Numbered from the stretch's first letter, positions 48,721 through 61,849 are shown. The stretch: 64,000 bases of DNA from Hetaerina americana (GCA_022747635.1 JAKTNV010000009.1:64869677-64933676), one strand, 5' to 3'. The notes: generated by a model not told the origin, from the sequence alone. Made by a program: numbers and translations.

Positions 48721-50040
48721 TGGGCCGAAGAAGCAACAAAAATGAAAAAAAAACTCGAGAGAAAGAAAGAAGAGAGATTTATAGCGTCGCACAAGCAAGT
48801 ATTGCTTTTATATTTTTCCTTTACGTACACTCCGTTTTCGTCTTCCCTCTAAATCTCTCCCTCCTCACTTCCCTGCCGTCTGTATCATCCACCGAGATCA
48901 ACAGAAAAGTTTTTAATTCCCATATGGCTGCTTATGACGAGAATCGAAAGAGAGGGTCATTAAATAAACGGGTTGAGTCCCTCTGTTCATACCTATTTAC
49001 GGCGCATAATAAAGGATAACTAGACGGGCGACCACACTAATTGAGTAAATAATGTCATTTAATGGAGACAGAGCGAGCCGCGAATTATGACGTGACGTTC
49101 CCCACAAAATGTTTTAATGAAGTAAATACAAAGCGTATTGTAACGTGTCACGACCAGCACAATCTCACTTCCAAGTAGGAATTAACGAGGGCATGACACA
49201 AATATTTGACCCCAGGTTACGTTACTTGCCGAGAGTATAAATGAGTCTTCTTCCTAATTTAGTATCGTTATTACAATGTTTCACGGACAAAAACAATTTA
49301 GTTTTCTTTAGTCATATTTTTAAAGACAACTTTCGGTTGGGAAAGTGTTATGTTTTTGCTGTGTTACATAATTGAGGGACAAATGTAACAACATAAAAAG
49401 AATGCCTAATACAATAGAGAGGAATTTTAGGATAAGGCATGCCTTTATAAGTACCATTGCATCTTTATATCTCTATTAAATACTAGTCCTCTATTCTATC
49501 TCTCTAGAAATTCAAATTTGTCAGGCAGGAGCCTTAAGAATCCTACAGGTACCGCGTTTCTATGTAGGTAATCAAATTGCACACGTTAGTACTTTCCACA
49601 ACTTTGTATAAAATTCATGGAAATAATTTCGACATATTTCAGACATTTTCTGATGCCTTTCTTCAAGAGTTACGGATTTTCACAAACTAGAGCCTGAATT
49701 TTCGTGATTTCTCCAGTAAAAATTGAATGTTTCACTAAAACCAACGGCAATAAAGGGAATGAAAGTTACACACAGGTTTTTACAAAGCACAAATAATATC
49801 TCCTCTATTTATTGCCTTTTTTTAAAATATTACCGATCACAATAAATTTTTATCTTTAATTTACCCATGAAACATATTTAAGAATGCTTATTTTGTTTCT
49901 CGAAGAGGCGGACAGTCATTTCGACAGTCAGAATCTTACAAAGCACACACTAAATGCAACTCTAAATGAACACTAAACGGAAATCAAATAATAATAATGA
50001 AACCTTTGAAACCGACAATCCTTTAAAGTTAATTTCGCAG
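48720..50040. other. No gene recognised
   Basis: Mixed, then AT-rich. 48990-49200 is higher in complexity than its surroundings but shows no coding pattern. Confidence 0.4.
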
Positions 50041-50149
50041 TGCTTCTACTTTCTTGGGAGGAATTTTGGCCGCGAGGCGACGGAAAAGGCGGCTAATGAG
50101 AAAACCCAGGCGCTCGCTCATCCCAATTTATAGGTGGAGGGTACTGGCA

Positions 50150-50400
50150 CTCTCCAAATATTTCCCAAAAGCCTCTCACCTCCCCGATCTCACCCAATCC
50201 TCTCTTTCCCTCCCTCCCCTCACCCCCCCTTCCCTCTCGGCAACCCCATCCCCTCCATGCCGCTCCCTCCACTCTCCATCCTTCAATTTCCTGTACCACT
50301 CATTCTTTACTCAAATCCTCTTCAAAACTCCCAACCTCCCACCCCTCTACACCCTCCTCCCAACCCGCCCCCCCTTACCATCCCTCCACACTGCTTTTAC
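50150..50400. repeat. Pyrimidine-rich low-complexity tract
   Basis: About 250 bp of mainly C and T on the plus strand. Closely spaced C-runs at about 50207-50234 give a G-quadruplex pattern on the minus strand. Overlapping frames of 101-133 codons are Pro/Ser/Leu-rich artefacts. Confidence 0.6.
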
Positions 50401-50461
50401 TTTCACTCTAAGCGCAACTACCTACTACTCACTCGCTAAAGGAGTAGTGTGGTGATGTACA

Positions 50462-50495
50462 ACCCATATACTAGATATTACCCATATACTAGATA
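50462..50495. repeat. Two 16-bp direct repeats, 18-bp period
   Basis: ACCCATATACTAGATA occurs at 50462-50477 and again at 50480-50495. Confidence 0.85.
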
Positions 50496-51020
50496 CACTG
50501 GAAATTCAGGAAATTCTACAGAAAGCATTTTTATAAAAATTTAATACTACTCTTCAAAGGCTTACTCAGATTGAACTTCCACTAAAACAGTATCGAAATT
50601 CGGAACTAGTTATTAGAAGCCATCGGAGTTACCTACTGCCTAATAACTAAAAAGTGTAGGAATATGATCGGGGGTTTAAATTTTTCACTACTAGACGATG
50701 CAAAGGCGATCAGAGCAAAGCCAGAAATGTAGTCAGCGCATCACTTTCGCAATGTTTGTATCCTTTTTTCAAAAGGTAAAATTATGAAATACATGCAATT
50801 AATAATAATAATACCTGTATTTAATAATAAAATATCACCCGAGATGAAGAAAGGTATTAATAGAGATATGTTTAATTAATCAGTAACACTTTTTCCATTA
50901 CTCCGCACATGATTGCATGCAATGATTAATGGTCTCGAAGTCATTATCACATCTCCCCGCCAACTAATTACCTTCGCATTTCCCACCCCCAAGTTTTCTC
51001 TTTCCATAATGGCCTAAAAA

Positions 51021-51022
<2 letters not shown>

Positions 51023-51075
<53 letters not shown>
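51023..51075. repeat. (AT)n microsatellite
   Basis: About 53 bp of uninterrupted AT repeat. No flanking inverted repeat was found by eye. Confidence 0.95.
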
Positions 51076-51079
<4 letters not shown>

Positions 51080-51081
<2 letters not shown>

Positions 51082-52330
51082 CTTCGTTTCCTTTTATGCT
51101 ATGAAGGTATCTTCCTTTCATCTCCATTTTTCGACGCCCTACTGCTGTACACAGTCATATCCCTACATATACATTAAATCGCCATTTATTTGTAAACGAG
51201 TAGAAATTCACCCACTTCTTACAGAAAAATTCAAATAATTTTTGACAAAATCAACGATTGAGAAAATCTTATTTATTCTTTTGGTTTAGGTATAATCGTA
51301 ATCTTCCCGACTTTCACACCAATATTATTATATTTTATTTTTTGTAGAAATCAAATGCTTTATATGACATCAGTTTTCGTTGACTGTAGTTTCGTACAAA
51401 GCATTTGGCATTTTCTTACGGGAGAAGTAGCCTCCGAAATATTGTTCGTGGAACAATGAATCACAACATTTCTCAAACGATTAGTCGTAAAATTAAATTT
51501 ACAATGTTGAATTTTATAAATGCATTTTCCCTTGATTAAAATATTGCTAAACACGCTTTGAATTTTTAATCAAGGAAATCAATAAAATAAAAGAAGTAAC
51601 TTTAATAAACTTCCACATCTGACCGGTTAATTATGACCTAAAAATTGATTAACTGTTTTTAGATAAATCATTTTTATACACGGCAAGAACAGTTATTAAG
51701 AGGTGAAATGTGACGGCAGAATTAAAGCTTTTGATGGATAAATGATCGGAATGAACACATGTTTAGAAACAAGGCTTGAACCTCTTAAAGCTTTCTCTTT
51801 AGACATCTCCTAATTTGCTTTGAGTTCTATAGAGCGAACACATCGCTCAAGATTTAAACCCGGAACGACAGCATCATGTGACACCGATGGTTGAAACGAT
51901 CTTTCACGATATCATCACATAACTCACCGTTTCAGGGTCTGACAGCTTTTATACCTACAGCTGGAGTTTCGATAAAAAACTATCGCCTTGACATAATCAA
52001 TTCTGCTATATCCCTAACCGCTTTACCAATATATTTTATCTAATTGACTCGCCATATTTTCCAGTTATCCTTATTTTCCACTGTCACAGCTGACCGCCGG
52101 GCGTTAACTGTTCAGATTTATACAGTGAATGGATCAATCTCAGTTCAACGAAAATGACTTCATCGAAGTCGACGGAAATGAAACTCGGAAATTAAACCAT
52201 AGGATGAGAAGAGTGCGAATATGGACGGCTCCACCGAGGAATTAATCAGATTCGTCCAACGGTGAATGTTGGTGGGCTCGAGCGGGACTCCCCTGCTGTC
52301 TTTGATTCCGACTTAGATAGGTTTGGCGGA
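51080..52330. other. No gene recognised; AT-rich
   Basis: No supportable feature. Short unrecognised frames only. Confidence 0.4.
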
Positions 52331-52334
52331 AAGA

Positions 52335-52620
52335 AATGCGCGGCCCCCGCCGGGAGACCACCGCAGAAATGCGAACAATTAATCAATCCTCACACTCTCA
52401 CCTCCATTCCTCGGTGACCCCTCTCCCCTCAATCCCCCCAGTCCCGACCTCCACAGGGGCTTCTCAAACCCCACCCCCTCACTCAAACTTCGCCCCCCAC
52501 TCACTCACCCACACCGCGCGCGCGCCCCGGGGAACTGCAGCGGCAAGGAGGGCGGTGGCCTAGGGGTTAAGCGGAGCGGAAACGCCGGGATGCCAACGGC
52601 CTCCCAGCCGCCACATACAT
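52335..52620. other. GC-rich patch with weak tRNA-like word
   Basis: C-rich sequence including a CG run at about 52518-52525. GTGGCCTAGGGGTTAAGCGG at 52554-52573 resembles the A-box end of a tRNA-type SINE head, but no B box follows at the right distance, so no element is called. Confidence 0.3.
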
Positions 52621-53566
52621 TTTTGAATGTACACACACAGCAGGAAACCCAACGTCGCGCGAATCACAGCTGTCCGCATTCACCAGAGCGTTATATTTCA
52701 TGTACCTACGTATTCGTTACTGCATCCTATTCACGTCTTTTTATGCGTGGTCCAACATTTAAACTTTGTCGAAGATGTAAACCAAGAAGTATTTTTTAGA
52801 GAATTCCGATGGCACACGTTCGTTACCCCGAGGGGATCGCCAGGGAGGATATTCAATTCCATACAAACTTAAACGACTTTTACCATATTTGGGTCGAGCC
52901 CAAGGAGTCGCGAATTCGGTGGACTGGTATTCCGTAGTTGTCATTACATAACCAATCACCACTAAACGGTTTCAGTGAAAGTAAAGAAGAGTTTGCCCAA
53001 TAATATTTCGAGAAAGTCTTCAGTGTTCCTTTTTTACACATAACTATGTTTCTTTAATGCTTGTCCCTTAATTTCAAATATTTAATATTTTCACATTCGA
53101 GATTATTCGTTTATTGATTATTAGTATGATATCACATTTGAAAATATCTTTAATATACCGTGGGTACATATTTCATTTACACAGTCAGTGGCAAATTAAA
53201 ATAATTACTCCGATATTGAAATCTCAAATTTTATTTGGTATTTGAAGAAGGTATACTGAGTAATTACTCTAATTAAGTAGCCATATGACGGAGAGAATTT
53301 TAGCCAATTCCAAGTGATTATTAAAGGGGAGATTTGAAGTGGACTCCTACTCTTGAACAAACCACTTGGAACGCAAAGGCTGGGTTCTGTGCCTGACTCT
53401 AGTGGATGGAAAACTGACTACGCAGACCCGACTCCTCCTGAACTTCTCCATAAGCCTGTGCCCGTATATAACCCCAGGAAAAAAGTAGACGGTTGGGGAA
53501 TGACGAGAACACCACTAACCTCTAGTCACGACGGCGGTAAATTCATTATTTCGGTATGCCGACGCG

Positions 53567-53591
53567 CTCTCTCTCTCTCTCTCTCTCTCTC
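53567..53591. repeat. (CT)n microsatellite
   Basis: About 12 CT units, giving a Leu/Ser repeat in the 95-codon open frame that crosses it. The frame is otherwise unrecognised and is not called as a gene. Confidence 0.95.
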
Positions 53592-53649
53592 GAGTGCGAA
53601 ATCGACCTATCCACGAGCCAGTAAATGCGATGGGCTGTGAACCTGCCCG

Positions 53650-55595
53650 GCAATAAACCATAAGGTACCCTGGTGGATAATGGCCTCATGAGATTGTGCT
53701 AAAATGATACACTTTCGGATTTACTGCATCTTTTGTCTAAACTGCAAAGTCGTAATTTAAAATTACTCACTTGGATTCCATCTTGGGCATAGAAACTTTT
53801 GAGCCAAATGGAGATTACTGGAGATAATTGTGAAAAAAAGATTGGTTTCCGCAAACATTTGTGAACTAAAGAAGTTTCAAACTTTGGAAGCTACATCAGG
53901 CGGCGAAAAAGGCCGTGAGCCCATTGTGTTATTTTGTTTAATATTTTTAAAAGCCATGTTCTTCTACCGACATGAATACGCAGATATTTATACGGCATTC
54001 ACGCCAAAGTCATTGTCACAAGTCGGAGTGAAAATCACGAGCCAAACATTCTCTCTACGAATAAAAGGGAAATCTAGTTCTCCCATACGACGGCGAATCA
54101 ATTATTGACTGAAGACATCTTTCCATCTATCTCATTCAATAAATTCAGTGTTTCTCACATATGAAGGATTTAAATGCATGATGTATCCGTCATCAAATTT
54201 TAAGAGTTAGATTCCCGAGATAAGTACTATCGAATGAGGAATGACACTTTGTGACCGATCCATGCACGAAATTGTTTAACACATAAATAGTACTGTTATC
54301 ATTATCCGAGGATAAGAATGATGAAGCATCATAACCACATTTTCAGAAAGAAGATTTCCATGCTTTTGTGCTAAATATTCTTCTCAACATACTATTCCAA
54401 CCTATAGTTAAGTTCATGCCAACCTTTCCCTCAAGAATCATCTCAGTGGATTTGAAAAGTATAAGCATCCTTGATAAGTCCTACCTTGACTCTGATCAAA
54501 GGACCCCATTCCGACTGCTTCCTTTATCCTGGTTTAAAAAGAGATAAGTCTACAAAATGTGTTATTCACGGCGAAAGAGTACCATGAGGTCATTATTGAG
54601 AGTAATGAGGCAAGCAACATGAATAAGTGAGTAATAATAGGGTTATAAAATAAAACGGGTTTGCTAAATTTACCATGACCGATAACATTGCCCTAAAAAA
54701 AAGATTTTACATGCAACTATTGGAAAAATGTATTCCTTTTTAAGAGTGGAGACAAATTTTAAATTAAACCTAGACCATTCAAGAGCACGCCGAACGCTTC
54801 TAATAGCGGTATAGCTAATTGGATGGTCGATCCCAATCCCATTGGGAACGTGAGCGTTGCATACCCGACGACGGAGCACTTGAACATGCATCCATTTGTA
54901 CGCTTACATGCCGTATCACCATTGCCGTCGCTACATCTAAAACGGGTTCACATTGAAGGATCACAGCGGGTAAATTCAAATGAACGGAATAGACTTATTC
55001 GTTCGCCATTGGTTCACGCTGAGCAAAGAGAATCGAACGCAACGCTATCATCAAAATCGCTCCAAAAACGAAAATGAGAAAAAAAGATAGGAAACTAATC
55101 GCTATTAGAAGTGGACACGGAGAAGCACCACTAGAAAGCAAAATAACAAGAAGCTAGTTTCCCCAACGTCCACCTAACTCCCTATACATCTTGGCGAACA
55201 AATGCATTCTCTTATCCGAAAACGCCACCAGAACGAATTCATCTGCACCCTCCGCAAGCTGGATAAGCACTTGTCTAAGATACTATATTTCCAACATGAT
55301 GTGCAGCGTGCGTACGCCTCCATAATGTGTCTCCGATCATGTGCATTAGAGTGCTAATAAACGAGGTACACCCAGTTCAATGGTGAAACTTACGTCTGCC
55401 GGGATAAATGAAACAGAGGAACCTACTACTTTTGATTGGGATGAGAATAATGAACTATAATTATTCAACAAGGGGTTACGTAAAAATCCTATCATCAAAT
55501 ATCACAAATATCACAATAAGCAACCAGAAAACACAAAATCAAGCACAAAGATCACAATATCAATCAATTATCAAGGGTTGGCTCCGTAGCTGTGG
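53650..55595. other. No gene recognised
   Basis: 54790-55080 has balanced composition and an 84-codon plus-strand frame of normal amino-acid mix, but no recognisable family. The remainder is AT-rich. Confidence 0.4.
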
Positions 55596-55597
55596 GT

Positions 55598-55828
55598 AGA
55601 GCTCAGCTCGTAATAACTTTCACTACGCATAAATATACATTAGGATGGAAGGGGGGGGGGGTCAGTTTCATTACTTGTGCCGCCTATGGTTTTCCACGTA
55701 GATCTGGTACCCAAAACATCACACCGCTCGGGTAAAGCTGAAGTTAACCAAGGTTACCGAGAATTAAACCTGGGCCTTTAATTTAGAAACCAAATTCGCT
55801 ATCTACAGTATTTGGCTGCCACTCCCTG
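55598..55828 (-). mobile_element. tRNA-derived SINE, family 2, copy C
   Basis: On the minus strand a B-box-like AGGTTTAATTCTCGG (near 55761-55775) precedes CTTCAGCTTTACCCGAGCGG, GGGTACCAGATCTACGTGG, CCATAGGCGGCACAAG and a C-run complementary to an 11-G run at 55651-55661. The 3' side keeps GAGCTGAGCTCTACC. It is full-length or nearly so but diverged. No target duplication was found. Confidence 0.65.
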
Positions 55829-55829
55829 A

Positions 55830-58800
55830 AAAATCTAATTAACAAAAATAAATAACTCACATCCTGAAATAGTCTAGTGCGCAACAGTAAAATACGAGGA
55901 GATTAGAAGCGTTCCAAATTGGGAAAATCGAGGGAGTACGGTGAGTTCATTAGGAAGGTTTCGGAAGGATACTCTAACATTCTCTCTCGAATAATTGGTG
56001 CCGAAGCGTGAAATCGGATTCCAACACCTGCGTACCAATTTGGGCCAACAGCGGAGTGAGAACTATTGACCATGAAATCCAGGGATTTGAATTTCGTGAC
56101 CTAAATACGAACGAACGCGACTACCGTGGCGCGATGGCTTAATAAAAGCATACTAAATGGAATGAATGACATGTGGGTGATCGCAGAATGGAACCGTTCA
56201 CTGTAGTTAAGCAGAAACCACACTTTGGCGAAAACATAAATTAAGAAAATAATACTTATCGTGACTTAAGGCTTGAACTGATTTTTCATTTCATGAAGTA
56301 ATGCCCAGGCTCATAGTTTTTGTTCCTATCAGTTTGCACCAGTACCTTTAATAAATGTACACTATGAACTTCATCCGTTTAAACAATGACACTTATATGA
56401 GAAAGTGATGTTGATCTATTGTTTTAGATTTTGAAAGAGATTCTTTTACTCAGGAGAATTTCCGATCAATGGCTACCGGCTAAGAAGAAAATTCAGTATT
56501 AGATTAGAATGTTAATAAATAAGTCATCATTATGCACTTGAAAAGTATTATTCCTAATTTATAATCATGTATTGTCCTTGTCATAGGCTATCAATCCCTG
56601 AACTGAAAATGCATACTTTGTTCGGATTGATGCCGTGTATTCTTGAAGTGAACCTAACGTTCCGTGACCAAATGCCACTCGCTTTTTCGAGAGAAGACAA
56701 ATAATGATTGCCGCCGAGATAGTAAGAGTGTATATAGCTAGGAAAGAACGGAATGTGAGTGGCGAGGAAGATTGCAGGGAAAAGGGAACGAAAGAAAAGT
56801 TTTATTTAAAATTTTGCTCAAAGAGTGGCTGAGCATCTTATTCAGCTACCATTTCACTTGCTAATTATTCTATTTCATCATAATTTCTTGAGCTGACTTC
56901 TGACATTGCATGCCTCTAACTCGCAATTTGTAATCCTACCCCGCGATTGTTCTATTACTAATTTACTTGTTTTGGGAAAGATTAAACAGCTGTACCTTGG
57001 GATTAGTCCAATTAGTTTTCCTGTCTTGTAATTGTTCTCCATTGGCTTTTATATTTGCTCTCTCTCTCTCTCATTTATGCATTCCGGTCTATGTTATTTT
57101 CATGACTCTTTTGTACAACCACATTACCATCGCTTATAATCTTCTTGCCCCCCTTTCCCATATCGTACATGAATGAAAAGCAATTAAAAATAAAGTTCAA
57201 ACAGCATTCGTCGATCGCAAAATATTTAGTCATATTTGCCTATCATTTTGAAATTTAACTATAAAAACGCGTGTTCGTTTATATGATAATCTTTGCTTAC
57301 ATACCTTGTAAATGATCTACTTTTACAGTTAAGGAGTAAGAGTTATCGAATGTTTAATGTCCCGACAGCCGACAGATTCTAGAGCATTTCAACAGGCGTC
57401 TTCAGGTTAACCCTTGCATTAAACCCGAAGACATCAGAAGGAAACAGGAAGAACTTTTGGAAACAAGCTATGATAAGAAAACCGAGAATCATGCAGCATT
57501 CATATACTACACACTCGAATAATTTGCAACAAATAATGGCTCGGGCATCAATGATACAAAGCATAAAGTCGATTATTTCCTTCAATCTCCAATTCAAAAA
57601 TCGGCATTATTTCTATTCTATTTCTTCTGTGAGCAGAAAAATCAGAGAGTACACTAGGCTACAGAAGTAAGACATTTGAATTCAAGAGAATAAAATCATA
57701 CGAAGCATGCAGATTGAACAGTTAAAGCATTTCACTAAGCCGGACGCGCTGAGAAGCAGAAAATTATACACAATGCAGACGGATTGTAGCATGAGAATAT
57801 TTAAGAATAATACGTATCCCGATGCGTCTTTAACGCTAAATATCCCGTGCAGTCTATTTTAAAATCTTCAGGCATTCTCTTTCTTGCCCACATGCAGGGC
57901 ATGAGGTAGAGAGAGAGAGGGAGCAGAAAAGAGGGCACGAGCCCCTTAGGCTCCATGCTTTCACGCTGCACCTTGCTAAGAGAAAGGGAGCATAAAGGAG
58001 GGAGGGTCCCTTCCTCCAGTCCCCCATCTCCTTTTCCTTTCAGTCCTCATGACGTGAGAGCAAAGCCGAGGCCCAAAGTGCACAACGACGGCGCGCATTA
58101 TGATGATGAAATACTCTCATTCCCAGGGTGCGAGTTCGATATTTGTAGAGGCCGCGGAGGAATGTCTCCGGCTCACGAATACCGACCATGACTTGAAACA
58201 GCAACAGGCGGGTTTGTAAGAGATGCTGAACAAAAAACACAGCTTCGTTAAAATTCTACAGACTTTGTTCGTCTTCAAAGGAAAATATGAACAGGGAACT
58301 CTTTAAAACCAATGCTAAGAACCTCTTTGTGGGACCTTCCATCGTCATTATGGTTATGGCCCATAAACATTGGGAGCAGGATTTATCAGGTTACGAAACA
58401 CCGTACATTTTACACAGATCGATTGGACTACATGAAATTAGGGTAAGTGGAATTATTTGATAGTTAAAATATCTACTCATTCGTAGTGGGTATACATAAA
58501 TAAATAATAGCATACTGTTTCAGAAATAGGCCTCTGCCTATATTATTATGCAGCTGCTATAGTTGAAATAGTGACGCTGTGAAAGGGTCACATACTCAAG
58601 AGTGGCTACAAAGATTTAGGGAAATATTACCAGGGTATTACCCAATTTTCAGACCCAAATTTGCAGTTTTTCCACATTCCTTCAGAATTTGTAACAGCGA
58701 TGCCTAAGCTTTCGAAACCGTAACAACACATTGCACCTTATCAAATAGAATCTAGTTTACACTAAGAACCAATTACAGTTTTAAAAAAAACTATGACTAA

Positions 58801-58900
58801 AGCATCCTTTGTTTATCACATACTATATTTCTTTGGAGAAAATGTAAAGCACGTAAAAACCCTAATAAGTTCATACAATTTTTCAGTAATTTCTCGAATC
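55830..58900. other. No gene recognised; small (CT)n at 57058-57072
   Basis: AT-rich with scattered short frames. A GC-richer patch lies at 57890-58200 with a 78-codon frame of no recognisable content. GAGAGAGAGAGG at about 57908-57920 is a short GA repeat. Confidence 0.4.
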
Positions 58901-58929
58901 AGCGAACATTTCCGTTGGATTATTTAAAC

Positions 58930-59095
58930 ACATATTGGGACACATTGTCAGCTAATTTGCTGGAAAAGTTGCCAACACATGTCCCCCTAATCGTACGAAT
59001 TCCAGGACATATTTGTAATTTTCCTGGGCATTTCCAGAATTTACAAACACTTAAAATCCAGAACATTTCCAGGTTTTCCAGGTGAGTGGCCACCC
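58930..59095 (-). mobile_element. Possible hAT-like non-autonomous transposon end
   Basis: Read on the minus strand from 59095, the sequence begins GGGTGGCCACTCACCTGGAA followed by AACCTGGAAATG, and continues with repeated TGGAA, CCAGGAAA and CCTGG words. Terminal sequences of this style (GTGGCC followed by CTGGAAAACC) recur at ends of hAT-type non-autonomous repeats in many animals, as far as I remember. Only one end is visible, with no matching second terminus or 8-bp target duplication, so the call is tentative. Confidence 0.25.
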
Positions 59096-59099
59096 AGTT

Positions 59100-60960
59100 T
59101 ATAGATGCACCTGGCTGATTTTGGAGAAAGGTTTGCACCACGTGCTGACTTCGGTAATACCATTCTGTGTGTCTGGAAACTCACCGATGCTAAAGGAATT
59201 TTCGCAAACGCGGTAATGTCTCTCGGGTCTGCTTGTAGGGCGTAATAATGAAAACATGCAGAACATAAATACGGTACTTGTGGTGCAGATAAATTGATTT
59301 CTACCCTAAATATGAAGATCATTTTCCTATATGATATCAGCGAATATGCATTAAAGAAGAAGAGAAATTGACTCGTGAAAGAAAATTACGATTAAAATGA
59401 ATACTGTCTAGTTGTAGCTCAGAATACAACCTGCTTATTCTAATAGCAGACATTTTTCACGAAGGATTATTCATATCTATCAGCAGTCGCAGAAGTGCAA
59501 CGCTGGAAATATACTGGAGTACTCATATTTTCATCCAAAAGTCACCATTCAATCACTTGAAAAGGGACTCAATCCACAAAAACACGGTTTTGAGATTGAA
59601 AAATTTTGTTCTGCACTCCTGGGAACCCAACTAAATTGAGGGGGGTAACCAATTTTTATCTGCTCCCATACTCCCACGAGAGAAATCAAGTCATAACATA
59701 TGTATTGCCCGACAAGCAGGCGCTAATTTCCATCACATCTCGAGTCTCGCATGAACCAATCTGATTCCGCCAACTCACGGCGACTAAAGCATGCAAGCTT
59801 CGACTTGGGGGAACATTTTGCAAGGGGAACCCGCGACGCCAATCAAATATTTCCGGTACCCGAGAGAGGGGGGCATAGAGGCGGAAGGGCGGAGACGAAT
59901 ACGAATTTATAGTTCCCCGGAGGAGAGTCTAAGACACAAAAGAGTGGAGAAGATGGAGGAAGGAGGCAAGGCAAAGAGGGAAAAGCTTGGGTGGAAAGCC
60001 AAGCTTGAAGGAGAAGAGCTTCCGCCAATCGATTCCCTTGGTCCCTCACATCAGAGGTCAGAAACGCCTCATTTGCCATTCCCTTTACACGGGATGAGCA
60101 CAGGTGTGTAACAATAATTCAGAGCATAACAGGGAAGCACTCCAATCTACCGCCAGTGCCCGAGGGATATGGCATTCCGAGAAGAGTACCTGATGGTTGC
60201 TTCAGTACGGGTACTCCGACGGCGGAGGTCGATGAAGATCACCCAGGGGTAATCTGCAAATGCTAACAAACGATGGATCGCACAGTCTTCCCTTCCATCC
60301 ATCAGCCCACTTGGACTCGAATATGAAAATCGGTTTAAACTTGATTGACATTCATAAATATGATACCATAAACAACATAGCAATGAGGAATCATAAAAAG
60401 AACTTTTTGGATTTCATCAAACTTTATTCCGGTGCCACTAGTTTCATAATATTTGCGACATCTTCTGGTGCAATGTTTGATCACAGGATCGTACCTGAAA
60501 ACGTCACGCGTGCGATGAAACTGGTCGTATCGCATAAAGTTTCGTGACATTTACAAGGTTAATCTAATTTCTCAAAATACGATTTCACAAGGTTGAGCCA
60601 GATGCCAATAAATTATTCTATTTGATGATTAGTCATTTACAAACACGCTTTCAAATTTTATTGAATTATTATTATTATTTATTCATTATATTCAAATAAC
60701 AACTGGGATACGACTGGCAGACACTATGACTATACTACGTGAAGCAAATGAACACATTTTCCTCCATCTTAGCTCCAAATATGCCTTTTTAATCAACTAG
60801 AGGAAACGTTGGTCAACACATGTACCCCGTCCTGACTTATCAAGTCAACACCGGAGGCATTCGATTATCCTTACCCCAAAGCAGAATATTAAACTGTTCG
60901 CTCTAAAAGTACATTACATTTTTAAGAATTCTTTACTACGCAACTAGAATGAAGTATTGA
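59100..60960. other. No gene recognised
   Basis: 59770-60120 is purine-rich with overlapping 78- and 106-codon frames of no known family. An imperfect ATT repeat lies at about 60665-60690. Confidence 0.4.
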
Positions 60961-60965
60961 ATTAA

Positions 60966-61222
60966 AGTGGTAGGTCGGGGGTTAAGGCACTGACCTACTG
61001 AGTGGAGACCCCAGGCTCGATTCCGGAAGACACGTCTGGGTACTCTCAGCTTTACCCAATCTGGGCTATTCAACTTTATGAGCATCAGATTTTCTTGAGA
61101 ACCCTAGAGGCGGCACAGGAGAAGGAAGCTCTGCCCGCATATGTGTTTGTTGCGCTTAGTAAAATGGAAACTCTCTCTTCATCTACCAATTAAATCTGCA
61201 GACTGATTATTGTGTTACGTAG
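60966..61222 (+). mobile_element. tRNA-derived SINE, family 2, copy D
   Basis: The head GTGGTAGGTCGGGGGTTAAG and a B-box-like GGCTCGATTCC (61014-61024) have polymerase III promoter spacing. The body shares TCTCAGCTTTACCCAATCTG, GGCGGCACAGGAGAAGG and TGCGCTTAGTA with the minus-strand copies. The match to copy B runs on past CTCTCTCTTC to ACTGATTATTGTG (cf. GTTGATTACAGTG). It is the only plus-strand copy. No clear tail or target duplication was found. Confidence 0.65.
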
Positions 61223-61590
61223 TATGCTATATGTGGTACTGGGCTGCTTGATGGCGAAGGGAATACCAGAGCAGCTATCAGAATATAATATTTATCATCA
61301 TTTTCATTATTTCGGAGCAAATTCCTTAAATATTCATACCTTTTCGTAATCTGAAATGTGGCCAATTTTTTTTCAAAATGTCATGTCTCTCGCACTTCCT
61401 CACTATGTGGTACTTAATAATTCTCGAAGGTGATACCTTAAACAATATAAAATTATATTTCATAACTGGCTTCAAAGAAAGGACAATGAATGAGGAAATA
61501 TTCAATATTTAAGAAAGGAGGGTTTTTCAATAACACTAAGAAATCTGGGTAAAAGAAAATCTAAAACGAAGTTACATTTTAAATAGATAG

Positions 61591-61772
61591 TTTTGTGAGA
61601 TACCTTGAAGGAATCGATTATCATTTCGTGATTTTAAATGGCTATATGAAAGCAAGGGCATCGTAAGAAGTGATGTATTTTTCTAAAAACTAATGAAAAC
61701 ATTTGGGATGAAAATGAAAATTCATTTAAAATGACGAAATGACAATCGATTCCTTCAAGGTATCTCACAAAA
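61591..61772. repeat. Inverted repeat, 50-bp arms, 82-bp spacer
   Basis: The left arm (61591-61640) and right arm (61723-61772) are reverse complements with only two mismatches. The right arm ends 12 bp before a (TA)n tract. The spacer is unrelated AT-rich DNA. The 96 percent arm identity implies a recent event. The arm sequence is unrelated to the other two inverted repeats in the window. Confidence 0.9.
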
Positions 61773-61781
61773 AACTCATAA

Positions 61782-61784
<3 letters not shown>

Positions 61785-61841
<57 letters not shown>
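61785..61841. repeat. (TA)n microsatellite next to inverted repeat
   Basis: About 57 bp of uninterrupted TA, the longest pure array in the window. Confidence 0.95.
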
Positions 61842-61845
<4 letters not shown>

Positions 61846-61849
61846 AAAA

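Noticed and set aside
48990..49200. Higher-complexity stretch that might be a conserved noncoding element
   Set aside because: Conservation cannot be judged from one sequence, and motif content alone is not evidence.
53353..53640. 95-codon plus-strand frame with normal-looking N-terminal half
   Set aside because: It runs through a (CT)n microsatellite and matches nothing known to me. It may be part of an unrecognised repeat.
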